From JANMZO01 sp963763135 (lineage in GTDB: Bacteria; Actinomycetota; Acidimicrobiia; Acidimicrobiales; JANYDT01): a DNA stretch of 64,000 nt. Below the pieces are notes generated by a model that was not told the origin of the DNA, did no database searches, and was given only the letters and a program-made list of their open reading frames with translations. Shown here piece after piece: positions 25,776 through 34,213 of this stretch. The stretch covers positions 362,835 through 426,834 of the forward strand of contig CAVXNJ010000005.1 of assembly GCA_963763135.1 (NCBI GenBank), written 5' to 3'. Both the position numbers and the translations under genes were made by a program. The stretch's first letter is position 1. Every line of letters begins with the position of its first letter.

Positions 25776-27428
25776 ATGTCCCCCAGCACCCCGCCAAACG
25801 GTCGGCATACCGCGTCACCAGCGGTTTTGCTCTCCGAGGAAGAAGTCATCGTCACTGACCCCCGCCGTCAGCGGATGATCCTGATCGCAATGTGCGTCGC
25901 GTTGGTGGGCGTCGTCGCATCGGTTTCCGGTCTCAATGTGGCCCAACGCGACATGGCGGTGAGCCTCGGCGCGTCGCAGAGCACGCTGTTGTGGATCATC
26001 AACGGCTACACGATGGTCCTGGCCGCGCTGCTCCTACCCATCGGAGCGATCGGTGACCGATGGGGTCGCAAGACCGTTCTCCTCAGCGGTCTCACGGTGT
26101 TCACGGCAGCGAATGTCGGCGCAGCGTTTGCGAACACCACCACGTTGATGCTCCTCGCTCGACTGGCCGCCGGTGCAGGTGCGGCGATGATCATGCCCGT
26201 GACGCTGTCGGTCATCACGTCGACATTTCCATCGCATGAGCGGGCCAAGGCGGTCGGCGTGTGGGCCGGTTTCGCCGGCGTCGGTGGCATCCTCGGTCTG
26301 TTCTTCTCGTCGGCCATGGTCGACTGGTTCTCATGGCGCTGGCTGTTCGCCATGCCCATCGCCCTGTCGGCCGTCGGCTTCGCCATGACCTCCCGCTTCG
26401 TCATCAACTCCCGTGAGCACCACGCCGGACGCTTCGACGTCGGAGGTTCGCTCCTCTCGGCGCTTGCGATCGGCATGGTCGTGATGGGCATCCACGAGGG
26501 TCCGGAAAAGGGCTGGTCAGCGCCAATCACATTGGTCGGGCTGGGTGTCGGCCTCCTCGCCCTCGTCGGCTTCATCGTGTGGGAACTTCGCCACGAACAG
26601 CCGCTGCTCGACGTTCGCGTGTTCTCCAACCGGTCGCTGTCGAGTGGCTCGCTCAACCTGCTGATTCTCTTCGCCGCCATGTTCGGGCTCTTCCTGGTGC
26701 TGATCCAGTTCCTGCAGGCCGTCGCCGGCTTCTCCGCCCTCCGTGCCTCAGCGGGCCTTCTTCCGATGGCCGCGGTGATGATGCCGCTGTCGACGTTCGC
26801 TCCCCGCATCGTCGAGCGCATCGGCATTCGCCCGACGCTGATCACCGGCACAGCCCTCTTCGGCCTCGGCTCCGCCGTTATGGCGTTGATGGTCTCGGCC
26901 GACGGCGGCTACCTGTCGATCCTCCCCGGCCTCATGATCCTCGGCGCCGGTATGGGCCTGGCGATGACCCCGTCGACCACTGCGATCACCGAGTCGCTGC
27001 CCGTCGAGAAGCAGGGTGTCGCCTCGGCCCTCAACGACACCGTCCGTGAGCTCGGCGGGGCCCTCGGCGTCGCCGTCCTCGGCTCGCTGCTCAACAGCGG
27101 TTACCGCTCCAGCATTTCGGCCACCGCCAACGCGCTGCCTGCCGCGGTCCAGGGCCCGGTCCGGGAAGGCATCGGCACCGCTCTGGCCGCATCGGCCCAG
27201 CTCGGGAACAAGGGTGCGGCGGTGGCCGAAGCCGCCAAGGTGGCTTTCGTCGACGGCTGGCGAATCTCGATGTGGGTCTGCGTGGCACTCGCTGCCGTCG
27301 GCCTCGGCGTGCTCATCTTCCGTGGCCCGAAGGCCGGCGAGCTCAACGTGCTCGAAGAAAGCGAACTCCACGACGCCGAACTCGAAGAGCTCTTCACGTC
27401 GTCCGGTTCCCTCGCTTCGGTGAGCTGA
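25776..27428 (+). CDS. MFS multidrug exporter, DHA2 (14-helix) type
   Basis: 550 residues with about fourteen membrane helices. Motif A is GDRWGRKTVLLSG after TM2; motif C-like glycines are in LLARLAAGAGAAMIMPV, and motif B Arg lies in the same helix. The N-terminus is a 35-residue polar extension and the tail is acidic (EESELHDAELEELF). GAGGAA precedes the ATG. It is a proton-driven exporter of drugs or toxic metabolites, repressed by the divergent TetR protein (inference from layout). Confidence 0.93.
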   Translation: MSPSTPPNGRHTASPAVLLSEEEVIVTDPRRQRMILIAMCVALVGVVASVSGLNVAQRDMAVSLGASQSTLLWIINGYTMVLAALLLPIGAIGDRWGRKTVLLSGLTVFTAANVGAAFANTTTLMLLARLAAGAGAAMIMPVTLSVITSTFPSHERAKAVGVWAGFAGVGGILGLFFSSAMVDWFSWRWLFAMPIALSAVGFAMTSRFVINSREHHAGRFDVGGSLLSALAIGMVVMGIHEGPEKGWSAPITLVGLGVGLLALVGFIVWELRHEQPLLDVRVFSNRSLSSGSLNLLILFAAMFGLFLVLIQFLQAVAGFSALRASAGLLPMAAVMMPLSTFAPRIVERIGIRPTLITGTALFGLGSAVMALMVSADGGYLSILPGLMILGAGMGLAMTPSTTAITESLPVEKQGVASALNDTVRELGGALGVAVLGSLLNSGYRSSISATANALPAAVQGPVREGIGTALAASAQLGNKGAAVAEAAKVAFVDGWRISMWVCVALAAVGLGVLIFRGPKAGELNVLEESELHDAELEELFTSSGSLASVS

Positions 27429-27456
27429 CCCACGCAGTCCCACGTTTGCTGCATCC

Positions 27457-27480
27457 GGCCGGTCCTGCGAAGGACCGGCC
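27457..27480 (+). terminator. hairpin terminator after the MFS gene
   Basis: GGCCGGTCCT and AGGACCGGCC form a perfect 10-bp stem with a GCGA tetraloop, followed by GTTTCG. It begins 29 bp after the stop codon. Confidence 0.8.
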
Positions 27481-27491
27481 GTTTCGCGTGT

Positions 27492-27542
27492 TGCTCCGGA
27501 GCCGAAAAGTCGCTCCCCGACGTACAAAACGACTCCGGAGCA
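27492..27542. repeat. 51-bp palindromic element, copy 1
   Basis: Ends TGCTCCGGAG and CTCCGGAGCA are perfect 10-bp inverted repeats enclosing 31 bp beginning CCGAAAAGTCGC. It directly follows the MFS terminator. Two further copies follow in the same gap. Confidence 0.75.
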
Positions 27543-27575
27543 GAACCCGCTCCGGGAACTTCCCAGCCGGCACCC

Positions 27576-27626
27576 CGCTCCGGAGCCGAAAACCTTCCCA
27601 GCCGTAACGAAAACGACTCCGGAGCA
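27576..27626. repeat. 51-bp palindromic element, copy 2
   Basis: Same length and ends as copy 1 (CGCTCCGGAG ... CTCCGGAGCA). The interior begins CCGAAAACC and ends AACGAAAACGA, related to copy 1 but diverged. Confidence 0.7.
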
Positions 27627-27671
27627 ACACCACCCCGGGCTCGGCGCATCGAGCCTGAAGGCGCATAAACC

Positions 27672-27722
27672 CACTCCGGAGTCAAAGAGTCGCTCCCGGG
27701 CGAACAGAACGACTCCGGAGCA
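27672..27722. repeat. 51-bp palindromic element, copy 3
   Basis: CACTCCGGAG ... CTCCGGAGCA over exactly 51 bp. The interior keeps AGTCGCTCCC and a final AACGA seen in copy 1. It ends about 20 bp before the riboswitch. Confidence 0.7.
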
Positions 27723-27744
27723 GGTGTACTGCCTCGGAATTCGG

Positions 27745-27866
27745 CTGGTAGGGTTGGCCTTTGGCGAAGGGGAGTAGCTCCACGCTGAGAGATCGACACA
27801 CTGGGTGATGAGCCCCGGTCCTCAGGTCCGCGATTGCGGGTGAGCAAGACCTTCGGCCTGGCATCA
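27745..27866 (+). promoter_or_regulatory. yybP-ykoY (manganese) riboswitch
   Basis: The two conserved sequence blocks are present in order: GGGGAGTAGC at about 27769-27778 and GCAAGACC at about 27844-27851, with complementary GAAGG/CCTTC flanks that can form the basal stem. The leader ends about 58 bp before a GDT1/UPF0016 gene, a family known to export Mn2+ and to be controlled by this riboswitch class. Mn2+ binding would turn expression on. Confidence 0.82.
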
Positions 27867-27923
27867 TCAGATGCCCGGTCGAGGGCGTCCAACCTTCTTC
27901 CGGGCCCAACCCCCGGAGACCCA

Positions 27924-28490
27924 ATGAACGCCTTTCTCATCAGCCTCGGAGTCATCTTTGTGGCTGAACTCGGCGACAAGAGCCAGCTCATGGCCCTTGC
28001 CTTCGCCGCCCGCTACAAGGCCCGGTCGATTCTCATCGGCATCACCCTGGCCACCGCGCTCGTCCACCTCGCGAGTGTCATCCTCGGTGCAGTCGTCGGT
28101 GCCGCCCTACCGACGAAGACGATCTCGATCGTCGCCGGCATCGCGTTCCTGGGCTTCGCAGCGTGGACGATCCGCGGCGACAAACTCGACGACGACGAAG
28201 AGGCCAAGGTCACGCAGACCCAGCGATCGGTGATCATCGCGGTGGGCACCGCCTTCTTCCTGGCCGAACTCGGCGACAAGACCATGCTGGCCACCATCAC
28301 GTTGGCGACGACGAACGGACTGTTCGGCACCTGGTTGGGATCCACCATCGGGATGGTGGCAGCTGACGCGCTGGCCATCGTCGTCGGTCAGCAGCTCGGC
28401 AAACGGCTCCCGGAGAAGGCCATCAAGATCGGTGCCGCGCTCTCATTCGTCGTATTCGGCATCATCTTGATCATCGAGGGAATCCGCTGA
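27924..28490 (+). CDS. GDT1/UPF0016 (TMEM165) family cation exporter
   Basis: 188 residues with six membrane helices in two repeats. Each repeat carries the E-x-G-D-K-(S/T) signature: FVAELGDKSQLMAL near the N-terminus and FLAELGDKTMLATI in the second half. A short acidic linker (DKLDDDEEAK) separates them. The family exports Mn2+ (or Ca2+). The upstream manganese riboswitch strongly supports a Mn2+ detoxification role. Confidence 0.93.
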   Translation: MNAFLISLGVIFVAELGDKSQLMALAFAARYKARSILIGITLATALVHLASVILGAVVGAALPTKTISIVAGIAFLGFAAWTIRGDKLDDDEEAKVTQTQRSVIIAVGTAFFLAELGDKTMLATITLATTNGLFGTWLGSTIGMVAADALAIVVGQQLGKRLPEKAIKIGAALSFVVFGIILIIEGIR

Positions 28491-28535
28491 TCAAACCCAA
28501 CTCAGCAGCGCCCGTGACCTGACCCCTCCGGCCAA

Positions 28536-29646
28536 GGAACCCAACCCGGCAAAAACCGTGCCTCCACCGACCAAAACCGCCAAGTTGGGTACCAAAACCA
28601 CCAATGTCGGGAACGACGCCGGGCGAAGGCGACCAACCGACTAGACCAACAACGCTCCAACCCACGTGACGGTGGACCTCGCCCGACCCCTCCGGCCGAG
28701 GAACCCAACCCGGCAAAAACCGTGCGCCCACCGACCAAAACACGCCAAGTTGGGTACCAAAACCACCAACGTCGGGAACGACGCCGGGGCGAAGCGACCA
28801 ACCGACCAGACCAACAACTCGGCCAGCGACGTCTTAACCCAACGTGACGGTGGACGTCGCCCGACCCCTCCGGCCAAGGAACCCAACCCGGCAAAAACCG
28901 TGCCTCCACCGACCAAAACACGCCAAGTTGGGTACCAAAACCACCAACATTGGGAGCCGGAATCGTCAGAACCCAACCCGGCCACACCCGTCGCCCGACC
29001 CCTCCGGCCGACGAACCCAACCCGGCAAAAAACCGTGCCTCCACCGACCAAACACGCCAAGTTGGGTACCATGACCACCAATGTCGGGAACGACGCCGGG
29101 CGAAGCGACAACTGACCTGACCAACAACTCGGCCAGCGACGTCTTAACCCAACGTGACGGTGGACGTCGCCTGACCCCTCCGGCCAAGGAACCCAACCCG
29201 GCAAAAACCGTGCATCCACCGACCAAAACACGCCAAGTTGGGTACCAAAACCACCAACGTTGGGAGGCGGAATGACAGAACCCAACCCGGCCACACCCGT
29301 CGCCTGACCTTCCGACCGACGAACCCAACCCGGCAAAAACCGTGCATCCACCGACCAAAACACGCCAAGTTGGGTACCAAAACCACCAACGTTGGGAGCC
29401 GGAATGGTCAGAACCCAACCAGGACACACCCGTGACCCGACCCCTCCGGCCGAGGAACCCAACCCGGCAAAAACCGTGCATCCACCGACCAAAACACGCC
29501 AAGTTGGGTACCAAAACCACCAACGTTGGGAGCCGGCACGGTCAGAACCCAACTCAGCAGCGCCCGTGACCTGACCCCTCCGACCGAGGAACCCAACCTG
29601 CCAAAAGCCGTGCGCCCGCCGACCAAAATCAGCCAAGTTGGGTGGG
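28536..29646. repeat. array of eight 59-bp inverted-repeat elements in 134/176-bp units
   Basis: Elements with GGAACCCAAC-type left ends and GTTGGGTACC right ends lie at 28536-28593, 28700-28758, 28878-28936, 29012-29070, 29188-29246, 29320-29378, 29454-29512 and 29588-29646; seven are exactly 59 bp and the first is 58. Right-end spacing is 165, 178, 134, 176, 132, 134 and 134 bp, so there are a short unit and a long unit that adds about 43 bp (containing AACTCGGCCAGCGACG). Interiors are nearly identical (CCGGCAAAAACCGTGC). The array fills the whole 1.18-kb gap between the exporter and a convergent PLP enzyme; no gene is supported in it. Confidence 0.9.
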
Positions 29647-29670
29647 GGGCCGGGCCGGACCTACCGGCCG

Positions 29671-30852
29671 CTACTGGACGAGGGCGTCGAGGGCCTGGCG
29701 CACGTCGGCCAGCACGTCGTCTTCGTGCTCCAGGCCGACCGACACGCGGATCATGCCGGGGGAGATGCCCGAGGCGGCGAGTTCGTCGTCGTCGAGGCCA
29801 GCGTGCGTGGTCGATACCGGGTGCGTGACGAGCGTTTCCGGCCCGCCCAGCGACGTCGCCGTGCGACACAGCTTCACCGAATCGACGAACCGCTCCCCCG
29901 CTACGCCCCCGCCGACCAGGTCAAACGTGACGAGGCCACCCATGTAGCGCATCTGGCGCTGGGCCAGCTCGTACTGCGGGTGGGAGGTGAGACCCGGATA
30001 GCGGACCGAGGCCACGGCCGGGTGCTTCGACAGCATCTCAGCGAGCTGCATCGCCGTCGACGACTGCTGCCGCAACCGCACACCCAACGTCCGGAGTCCG
30101 CGGACCCCGTTCATAGCGTCGAACGGCGAGGCGTTGGCGCCCTGCAGCACTGCGAAACCCCACAACCAGTCGATGAGCTCCCGCTCACCGGCGATCACGC
30201 CGAGCGAAGCATCGTTGTGGCCGGCGATCGCCTTGGTGGCCGAATGGACGACGAGGTTCACCCCGTACGACAGCGGGTTCATGCCGAGCGGCGTGGCGAA
30301 GGTGGCGTCGACGCACGTAATCGGCAGCAGGGCACCGAGTTCTTCCATGTCGACGATGTCGAGGCACGGGTTGGCCGGCGATTCGGCGAAGATCAACACG
30401 GTCTTGCCGGGAATGATCGCCTCGGCGAACGCACCGGGCTTCGTCGCGTCGACGAACGTGACGTCGATCCCGAATCGCGGGCAGACCATCGTGAGGAGCT
30501 GCATCGTGCCGCCGTAGAGCTGGCGCTGGGCGACGATGTGCTGGCCCTGGTTGACGAGTCCGAGCACGACCGCAGTGACCGCACCCATGCCCGACGCGAA
30601 CGCCCGGGCCGCCTCGGCGCCCTCGAGGTCGGCGATCGCGTCTTCGAACGAGCGGACGGTCGGGTTGCCGTAGCGGGAGTAGAAGTGGGTCGACCGGGTC
30701 GATTTGGCCATCTTGCGGCCCTCGGCCAACGAAGGGGTCTCAAACGCAGTCGACGCCCACATGATCGGGGCCAGCGCCGAGGAGTTGTCTTTGCGTCCGG
30801 ACCGGACGGCAATGGTTTCCTGCTTCGGATCTTGCGGCGCGGTGTCGTTCAT
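29671..30852 (-). CDS. Cys/Met-metabolism PLP-dependent enzyme (cystathionine/methionine gamma-lyase type)
   Basis: 393 residues of the transsulfuration family. Recognisable blocks: FYSRYGNPTVRSFEDAIADLEG, phosphate-binding FASGMGAVTAVV, NPCLDIVDMEEL, and the PLP lysine in VVHSATKAIAGHND. The C-terminal part (SLGGPETLVTHPVSTTHAGLD) is the typical substrate-binding region. Whether it is a gamma-lyase, gamma-synthase or O-acylhomoserine sulfhydrylase cannot be decided from sequence alone. It is transcribed toward the repeat array. Confidence 0.92.
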   Translation of the reverse strand: MNDTAPQDPKQETIAVRSGRKDNSSALAPIMWASTAFETPSLAEGRKMAKSTRSTHFYSRYGNPTVRSFEDAIADLEGAEAARAFASGMGAVTAVVLGLVNQGQHIVAQRQLYGGTMQLLTMVCPRFGIDVTFVDATKPGAFAEAIIPGKTVLIFAESPANPCLDIVDMEELGALLPITCVDATFATPLGMNPLSYGVNLVVHSATKAIAGHNDASLGVIAGERELIDWLWGFAVLQGANASPFDAMNGVRGLRTLGVRLRQQSSTAMQLAEMLSKHPAVASVRYPGLTSHPQYELAQRQMRYMGGLVTFDLVGGGVAGERFVDSVKLCRTATSLGGPETLVTHPVSTTHAGLDDDELAASGISPGMIRVSVGLEHEDDVLADVRQALDALVQ

Positions 30853-30946
30853 GGCCTTCCCAGGTTACGACAGCTCAGCGCAACTGCGTCCGAGATAGTG
30901 ACGCTGCGGTCGGCCCGTGCGCTGAGCACCAAAGAACCCAACTCCC

Positions 30947-31042
30947 AGCCATCAGTCCTCCGTCTCTGGACCGGTGAGTTCAGCTCTGGACCGGTGAGTT
31001 CACCGGCCATCAGTCGTCCGTCTCTGGACCGGTGAGTGCACC
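30947..31042. repeat. tandem repeat CTCTGGACCGGTGAGTT
   Basis: Three copies of CTCTGGACCGGTGAG (about 30964, 30984 and 31022) plus two copies of the longer unit starting GCCATCAGTC lie between the PLP enzyme start and the convergent-side stop of the hypothetical gene at 31072. Nothing else was seen in this 219-bp gap. Confidence 0.8.
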
Positions 31043-31071
31043 GGCGAACGGGTCCGGTCCGAGCCGGTCGG

Positions 31072-31524
31072 TCAGACCAGCACCTCGACCCGGGCCTCCA
31101 CGGGAGGACAGTCGGGATCTCGAATCGCCGCCAGCGCTAGAACCGGGGCGACTTCCAGGACGCGCTGAAGTACCGAGCTGTGGCCGATCCAGACCGGGCT
31201 CGCCGAGGCGATGGTGGTCGCCGCAACGCCCTCTTGCCGGATGATCGGGGTGATGCCCAACGTGGCCACCTCCACGGCGCCACATGGGGTGAACACGGTG
31301 ATCGCCTCGGCGACGCTGATGTAGAACCACGACGGAGCCGCGGCCCGGGAAGCGAGAAGGACGGCGCCCGGACTCGGCGTGGCAAGTTCGAGGTTCGCCG
31401 ACAGCCACATCACGGCGGCCGGGTCGGGCTTCCACCAGGCCTGTTGGAGCATCGCCACTTTCTCGTCGGACACCGATCTGGCAGCTGCTTGTCGATCTCG
31501 GCGACTACTGATTTCTGTCTTCAT
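31072..31524 (-). CDS. hypothetical protein divergent from a TetR gene
   Basis: 150 residues from ATG 31524 (an in-frame ATG at 31536 would add four residues). The sequence is soluble with hydrophobic strands (GAVLLASRAAAPSWFYISVA, ITVFTPCGAVEVATLGITP) and resembles no family I know. It starts 74 bp from the TetR gene across two palindromes, so it is the probable TetR target. Confidence 0.6.
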   Translation of the reverse strand: MKTEISSRRDRQAAARSVSDEKVAMLQQAWWKPDPAAVMWLSANLELATPSPGAVLLASRAAAPSWFYISVAEAITVFTPCGAVEVATLGITPIIRQEGVAATTIASASPVWIGHSSVLQRVLEVAPVLALAAIRDPDCPPVEARVEVLV

Positions 31525-31540
31525 GGCCCATCCCATCTTG

Positions 31541-31579
31541 GAACGATCGTTCTGTGTTATCTTGGAACGATTATTCCAA
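31541..31579. promoter_or_regulatory. paired TetR operators in a divergent promoter
   Basis: GAACGATCGTTC (31541-31552) is a perfect 12-bp palindrome. A second, TTGGAA...TTCCAA over 18 bp (31562-31579), shares the TTGGAACGAT core with the sequence around the first. Both lie between starts at 31524 (minus) and 31598 (plus). Confidence 0.75.
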
Positions 31580-31597
31580 CGTGTCAAGGAGTTTTTG

Positions 31598-32197
31598 TTG
31601 TCAGGTCGACCACAATTCGACGAGTCGGTCGTACTCGACGCCGCTATCGAGGTGTTCCGCCGACACGGATACGCGGGCACGTCGATCCAGGATCTGATCG
31701 ATGCCACCGGCCTGTCTCGTTCGAGCATCTACAACCGCTTTGGCGATAAGGACGGTCTGTACCGGGAAGCGCTCGAGATCTACGGAGCGCGGGCCGTCGC
31801 ACGCATGATCGACGAACGTCCGAGCGCAAGGGGACGCACGAACCGAGAGAAGCTCGAGGCGGGATTTCGGTCGCTGCTCCGGCGCGCCCAGCGGGCCGAG
31901 ACCACGCCGGTGTGCTTCATCGTGCGAAGCTGCGCCGACCTGGCCGCGCTGCCCTCCGACTCCCAGGAGCTGGCGCTTCACGCCACCCGTCAACAACAGC
32001 GCAAGCTCGTCGAACTTCTCGACGCCGCACTGACCAGCGGTGAACTCGCGATCGACACCGATACCCAAGCGCTCGCGTGGTACTTCCTCGGGATCTATCA
32101 GGCGGTGACGAACCTCAGCGTCGTCGGCGCTCCGGTCGGTGCGATGGAGGCCATGATCGACACCGCGATGGAAGCCTGGCCCGAACCGCAACGTTGA
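31598..32197 (+). CDS. TetR-family transcriptional regulator
   Basis: 199 residues. The HTH is VVLDAAIEVFRRHGYAGTSI...LSRSSIYNRFGDKDGLYREAL, followed by a TetR_C domain (QQQRKLVELLDAALTSGELA). The start is TTG: TTG 31598 has AAGGAG about 7 nt upstream, while longer frames run through the operators and the divergent gene. It is likely autoregulated and represses the divergent hypothetical gene. Confidence 0.85.
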   Translation: MSGRPQFDESVVLDAAIEVFRRHGYAGTSIQDLIDATGLSRSSIYNRFGDKDGLYREALEIYGARAVARMIDERPSARGRTNREKLEAGFRSLLRRAQRAETTPVCFIVRSCADLAALPSDSQELALHATRQQQRKLVELLDAALTSGELAIDTDTQALAWYFLGIYQAVTNLSVVGAPVGAMEAMIDTAMEAWPEPQR

Positions 32198-32232
32198 AGC
32201 GTTGAAGCGTTGAAGCGTTGAAGCGTTGAAGC
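32193..32232. repeat. 8-bp microsatellite GTTGAAGC, five units
   Basis: GTTGAAGC repeats at 32193, 32201, 32209, 32217 and 32225, then degenerates to about 32270. The TetR stop codon (32195-32197) is inside the first unit. It fills the gap to the convergent 5-FCL gene. Confidence 0.95.
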
Positions 32233-32271
32233 GTTGCAACGCTGAAGGGTCGAAGCGTTGAAGCGCCGAAG

Positions 32272-32841
32272 TCAGAAGTAGCGGATGCCTGTTTCGGTCA
32301 CGACCGCGTGCAGTTGCTGATCGAACCGGTCGACGGGAACGGACGGCATCTCCTGCGCGGAGAAGGCCACACCGAGGCGAAACGCGTTGACGGCCTGCGG
32401 TAACCACCGGTCGAAGAACGCCCGCCCCGCGCCAAGCCGGTGACCCTGCGCGTCAAAGGCGAGCAACGGCACCAACACAAGATCAACGGTGGACGGATCG
32501 ATCGTGGCGATCCGTCGGGCCACGGTGATGCCGAATTCACCAACTACGAGTGCGTCAGGATCGTGGAGATCAACGGCGTCGAAGGTCATGACGTCGTTGT
32601 CGGTTCGCGGAATACCCAGGGTGCGCTCGCCCAGGCGCTCGAACAGCAGTGGACGAAGGTCGACTTCGGACTGAATCGCCAGGAACGCCGTGAGAACCGA
32701 CGCCGACTTCCAGTGATCGCAGGATTCGATATGTGCGCAGATTAACGAGGAATACTCAGCGCGCGTATCGACCGGAATCGACCGACGGGCGGCCCGGGCC
32801 GCCTTGCGCGCGACAACCTTCTCCTCGTCGACCACCGACAT
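32272..32841 (-). CDS. 5-formyltetrahydrofolate cyclo-ligase
   Basis: 189 residues. ATP-dependent conversion of 5-formyl-THF to 5,10-methenyl-THF. Family blocks: ARKAARAARRSIPVDTRAEY, VLTAFLAIQSEVDLRPLL, DLVLVPLLAFDAQGHRLGAG with the AFFDRWL active-site loop, and VAFSAQEMPSVPVDRFDQ. ATG 32841 lies 10 bp after the PmbA stop on the same strand, so it ends a three-gene operon with tldD and pmbA. Confidence 0.92.
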   Translation of the reverse strand: MSVVDEEKVVARKAARAARRSIPVDTRAEYSSLICAHIESCDHWKSASVLTAFLAIQSEVDLRPLLFERLGERTLGIPRTDNDVMTFDAVDLHDPDALVVGEFGITVARRIATIDPSTVDLVLVPLLAFDAQGHRLGAGRAFFDRWLPQAVNAFRLGVAFSAQEMPSVPVDRFDQQLHAVVTETGIRYF

Positions 32842-32851
32842 GTTGGCGCGC

Positions 32852-34213
32852 TTACGAACCCGACAGGCTGATGCCGTCGACCGCCAGGGTGACGCCGGCC
32901 GATCCACCGGGGAGCCACTCGATGTCGGAGCCGATGGCCACGATGTCGAGCAACATGCGTTGGATAGTCGACGCGATCGTGAACTCGCGTACCGGCGATG
33001 CCAGATCACCGTTTTCGATGAGGAGCCCTTCGGCCCCGACCGAGAAGTCGCCGCTGACCGGATTCACGCCGGAGTGGATGCCGCTGATGGATTGGATCAG
33101 CACACCGTTGCCGACCTGCTTGCGGATCGCTTCGGCATCAAACGCTCCCGGAGTGACGCTGAGTGCCCGACATCCGACGCCGGGGGTGCCCTTGAACCCG
33201 CCACGGACGGCTGAGCCGGTCGACACCGCGCCGTTGCCGGCCCGACGAGCCGTGACCGAGTTGTGCACGAAACCTTGCAGAACGCCGCCACTGATGAGGT
33301 TGATCTTTCGGGTGGCCAGGCCTTCGGCGTCGATGATTGACGCACCGTAGGCCAGCGGATTGGTCGGATCGTCGACGAGGGAGAACCCTTCGACCGCGAC
33401 CGCCTCACCGACGCGGTCGGCGAACAGCGATCGACCCTTCAGCACGGACTCGGCGTTGAGTGTGCCGCCGAGGATGCCGAGAATGCTGGCCGTTACGTAG
33501 GGGTCGAAGACGACGGTCGTCTTGCGCGACGTCGGCTTCGACGACCCGAGCATTCGTGTGGCCCGCTCAACCGCCATCGACGCGGCCTTCGCGATGTCAA
33601 GCTCACCCGGTTGACGACCGACTGAGTAGCCGAAGCCGGTCTGGGTCTCGTCGTTCTGCCCGGCGATGGCGAAGGCCACGAGCGAGCAGCCGGTGCGGCG
33701 GTAGGCGGCGTCGATCCCCGCCGTCGACGCGATGGCCACCTCGAGGAGTCCGTCGCCGTAACTCGCACTCCGCAGGGACCGGATGCGTGAATCCCCGGCT
33801 CGGACCTGACGCTCCAGCTCCATCGCCATTTCGACCTTGGCGTCGGTCGCGTACGACTGCAGCTCCTCTCGCCACAACTCGAGTTCAGCGAACGCCACGC
33901 CGTCGGGTGAGCACAGCCCGAGGAACGGATCGGGTGTTCCGAATTGGGCGTTGTCGCGGGCCTCGCTCAACGTGTCGCGCAGCGACGCCTCATCAAGCGA
34001 TCCGGTGTACGCGAATCCCTGACGCGCACCATCGGGACCGGGCAGCACGACCCGGATGCCGACACCGTCGGTCTCCGCACTCGACAACGTTTCGATGTCG
34101 CCCTGATACACCTCAACTTCGGTGTCGCGGGAATGCGCGACGTAGGCCTCGACCTGTTCGTCGCCACTGGCCCAACCCACGACCTTCTTGGCGAGACTCT
34201 GAAGGTCGCTCAT
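32852..34213 (-). CDS. pmbA: metalloprotease TldD/PmbA family, PmbA (TldE) subunit
   Basis: 453 residues. It forms the heterodimeric TldD/TldE protease with the adjacent gene and lacks the zinc HExxxH motif, as expected for the E subunit. Blocks typical of the family: AETDGVGIRVVLPGPDGARQ, TTVVFDPYVTASILGILGG, GVNPVSGDFSVGAEGLLIENG. ATG 34213 overlaps the tldD stop by 4 nt, so synthesis is coupled. The complex degrades unfolded peptides and matures some RiPPs. No RiPP precursor was recognised nearby. Confidence 0.92.
   Translation of the reverse strand: MSDLQSLAKKVVGWASGDEQVEAYVAHSRDTEVEVYQGDIETLSSAETDGVGIRVVLPGPDGARQGFAYTGSLDEASLRDTLSEARDNAQFGTPDPFLGLCSPDGVAFAELELWREELQSYATDAKVEMAMELERQVRAGDSRIRSLRSASYGDGLLEVAIASTAGIDAAYRRTGCSLVAFAIAGQNDETQTGFGYSVGRQPGELDIAKAASMAVERATRMLGSSKPTSRKTTVVFDPYVTASILGILGGTLNAESVLKGRSLFADRVGEAVAVEGFSLVDDPTNPLAYGASIIDAEGLATRKINLISGGVLQGFVHNSVTARRAGNGAVSTGSAVRGGFKGTPGVGCRALSVTPGAFDAEAIRKQVGNGVLIQSISGIHSGVNPVSGDFSVGAEGLLIENGDLASPVREFTIASTIQRMLLDIVAIGSDIEWLPGGSAGVTLAVDGISLSGS

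Noticed and set aside
28502..29636. Long minus-strand reading frames rich in Trp and Gly with repeated VVLVPNLACFGRW-type units
   Set aside because: They overlap in several frames at once, exist only because the repeat units lack stops, have no ribosome-binding sites and resemble no family.
28536..29646. CRISPR array
   Set aside because: The repeat part is far longer than the variable part, units are near-identical throughout, and there are no spacers or cas genes.
31379..31597. N-terminal extension of the TetR protein at 31598
   Set aside because: It would run across both operators and the start of the divergent gene; a good RBS supports TTG 31598.
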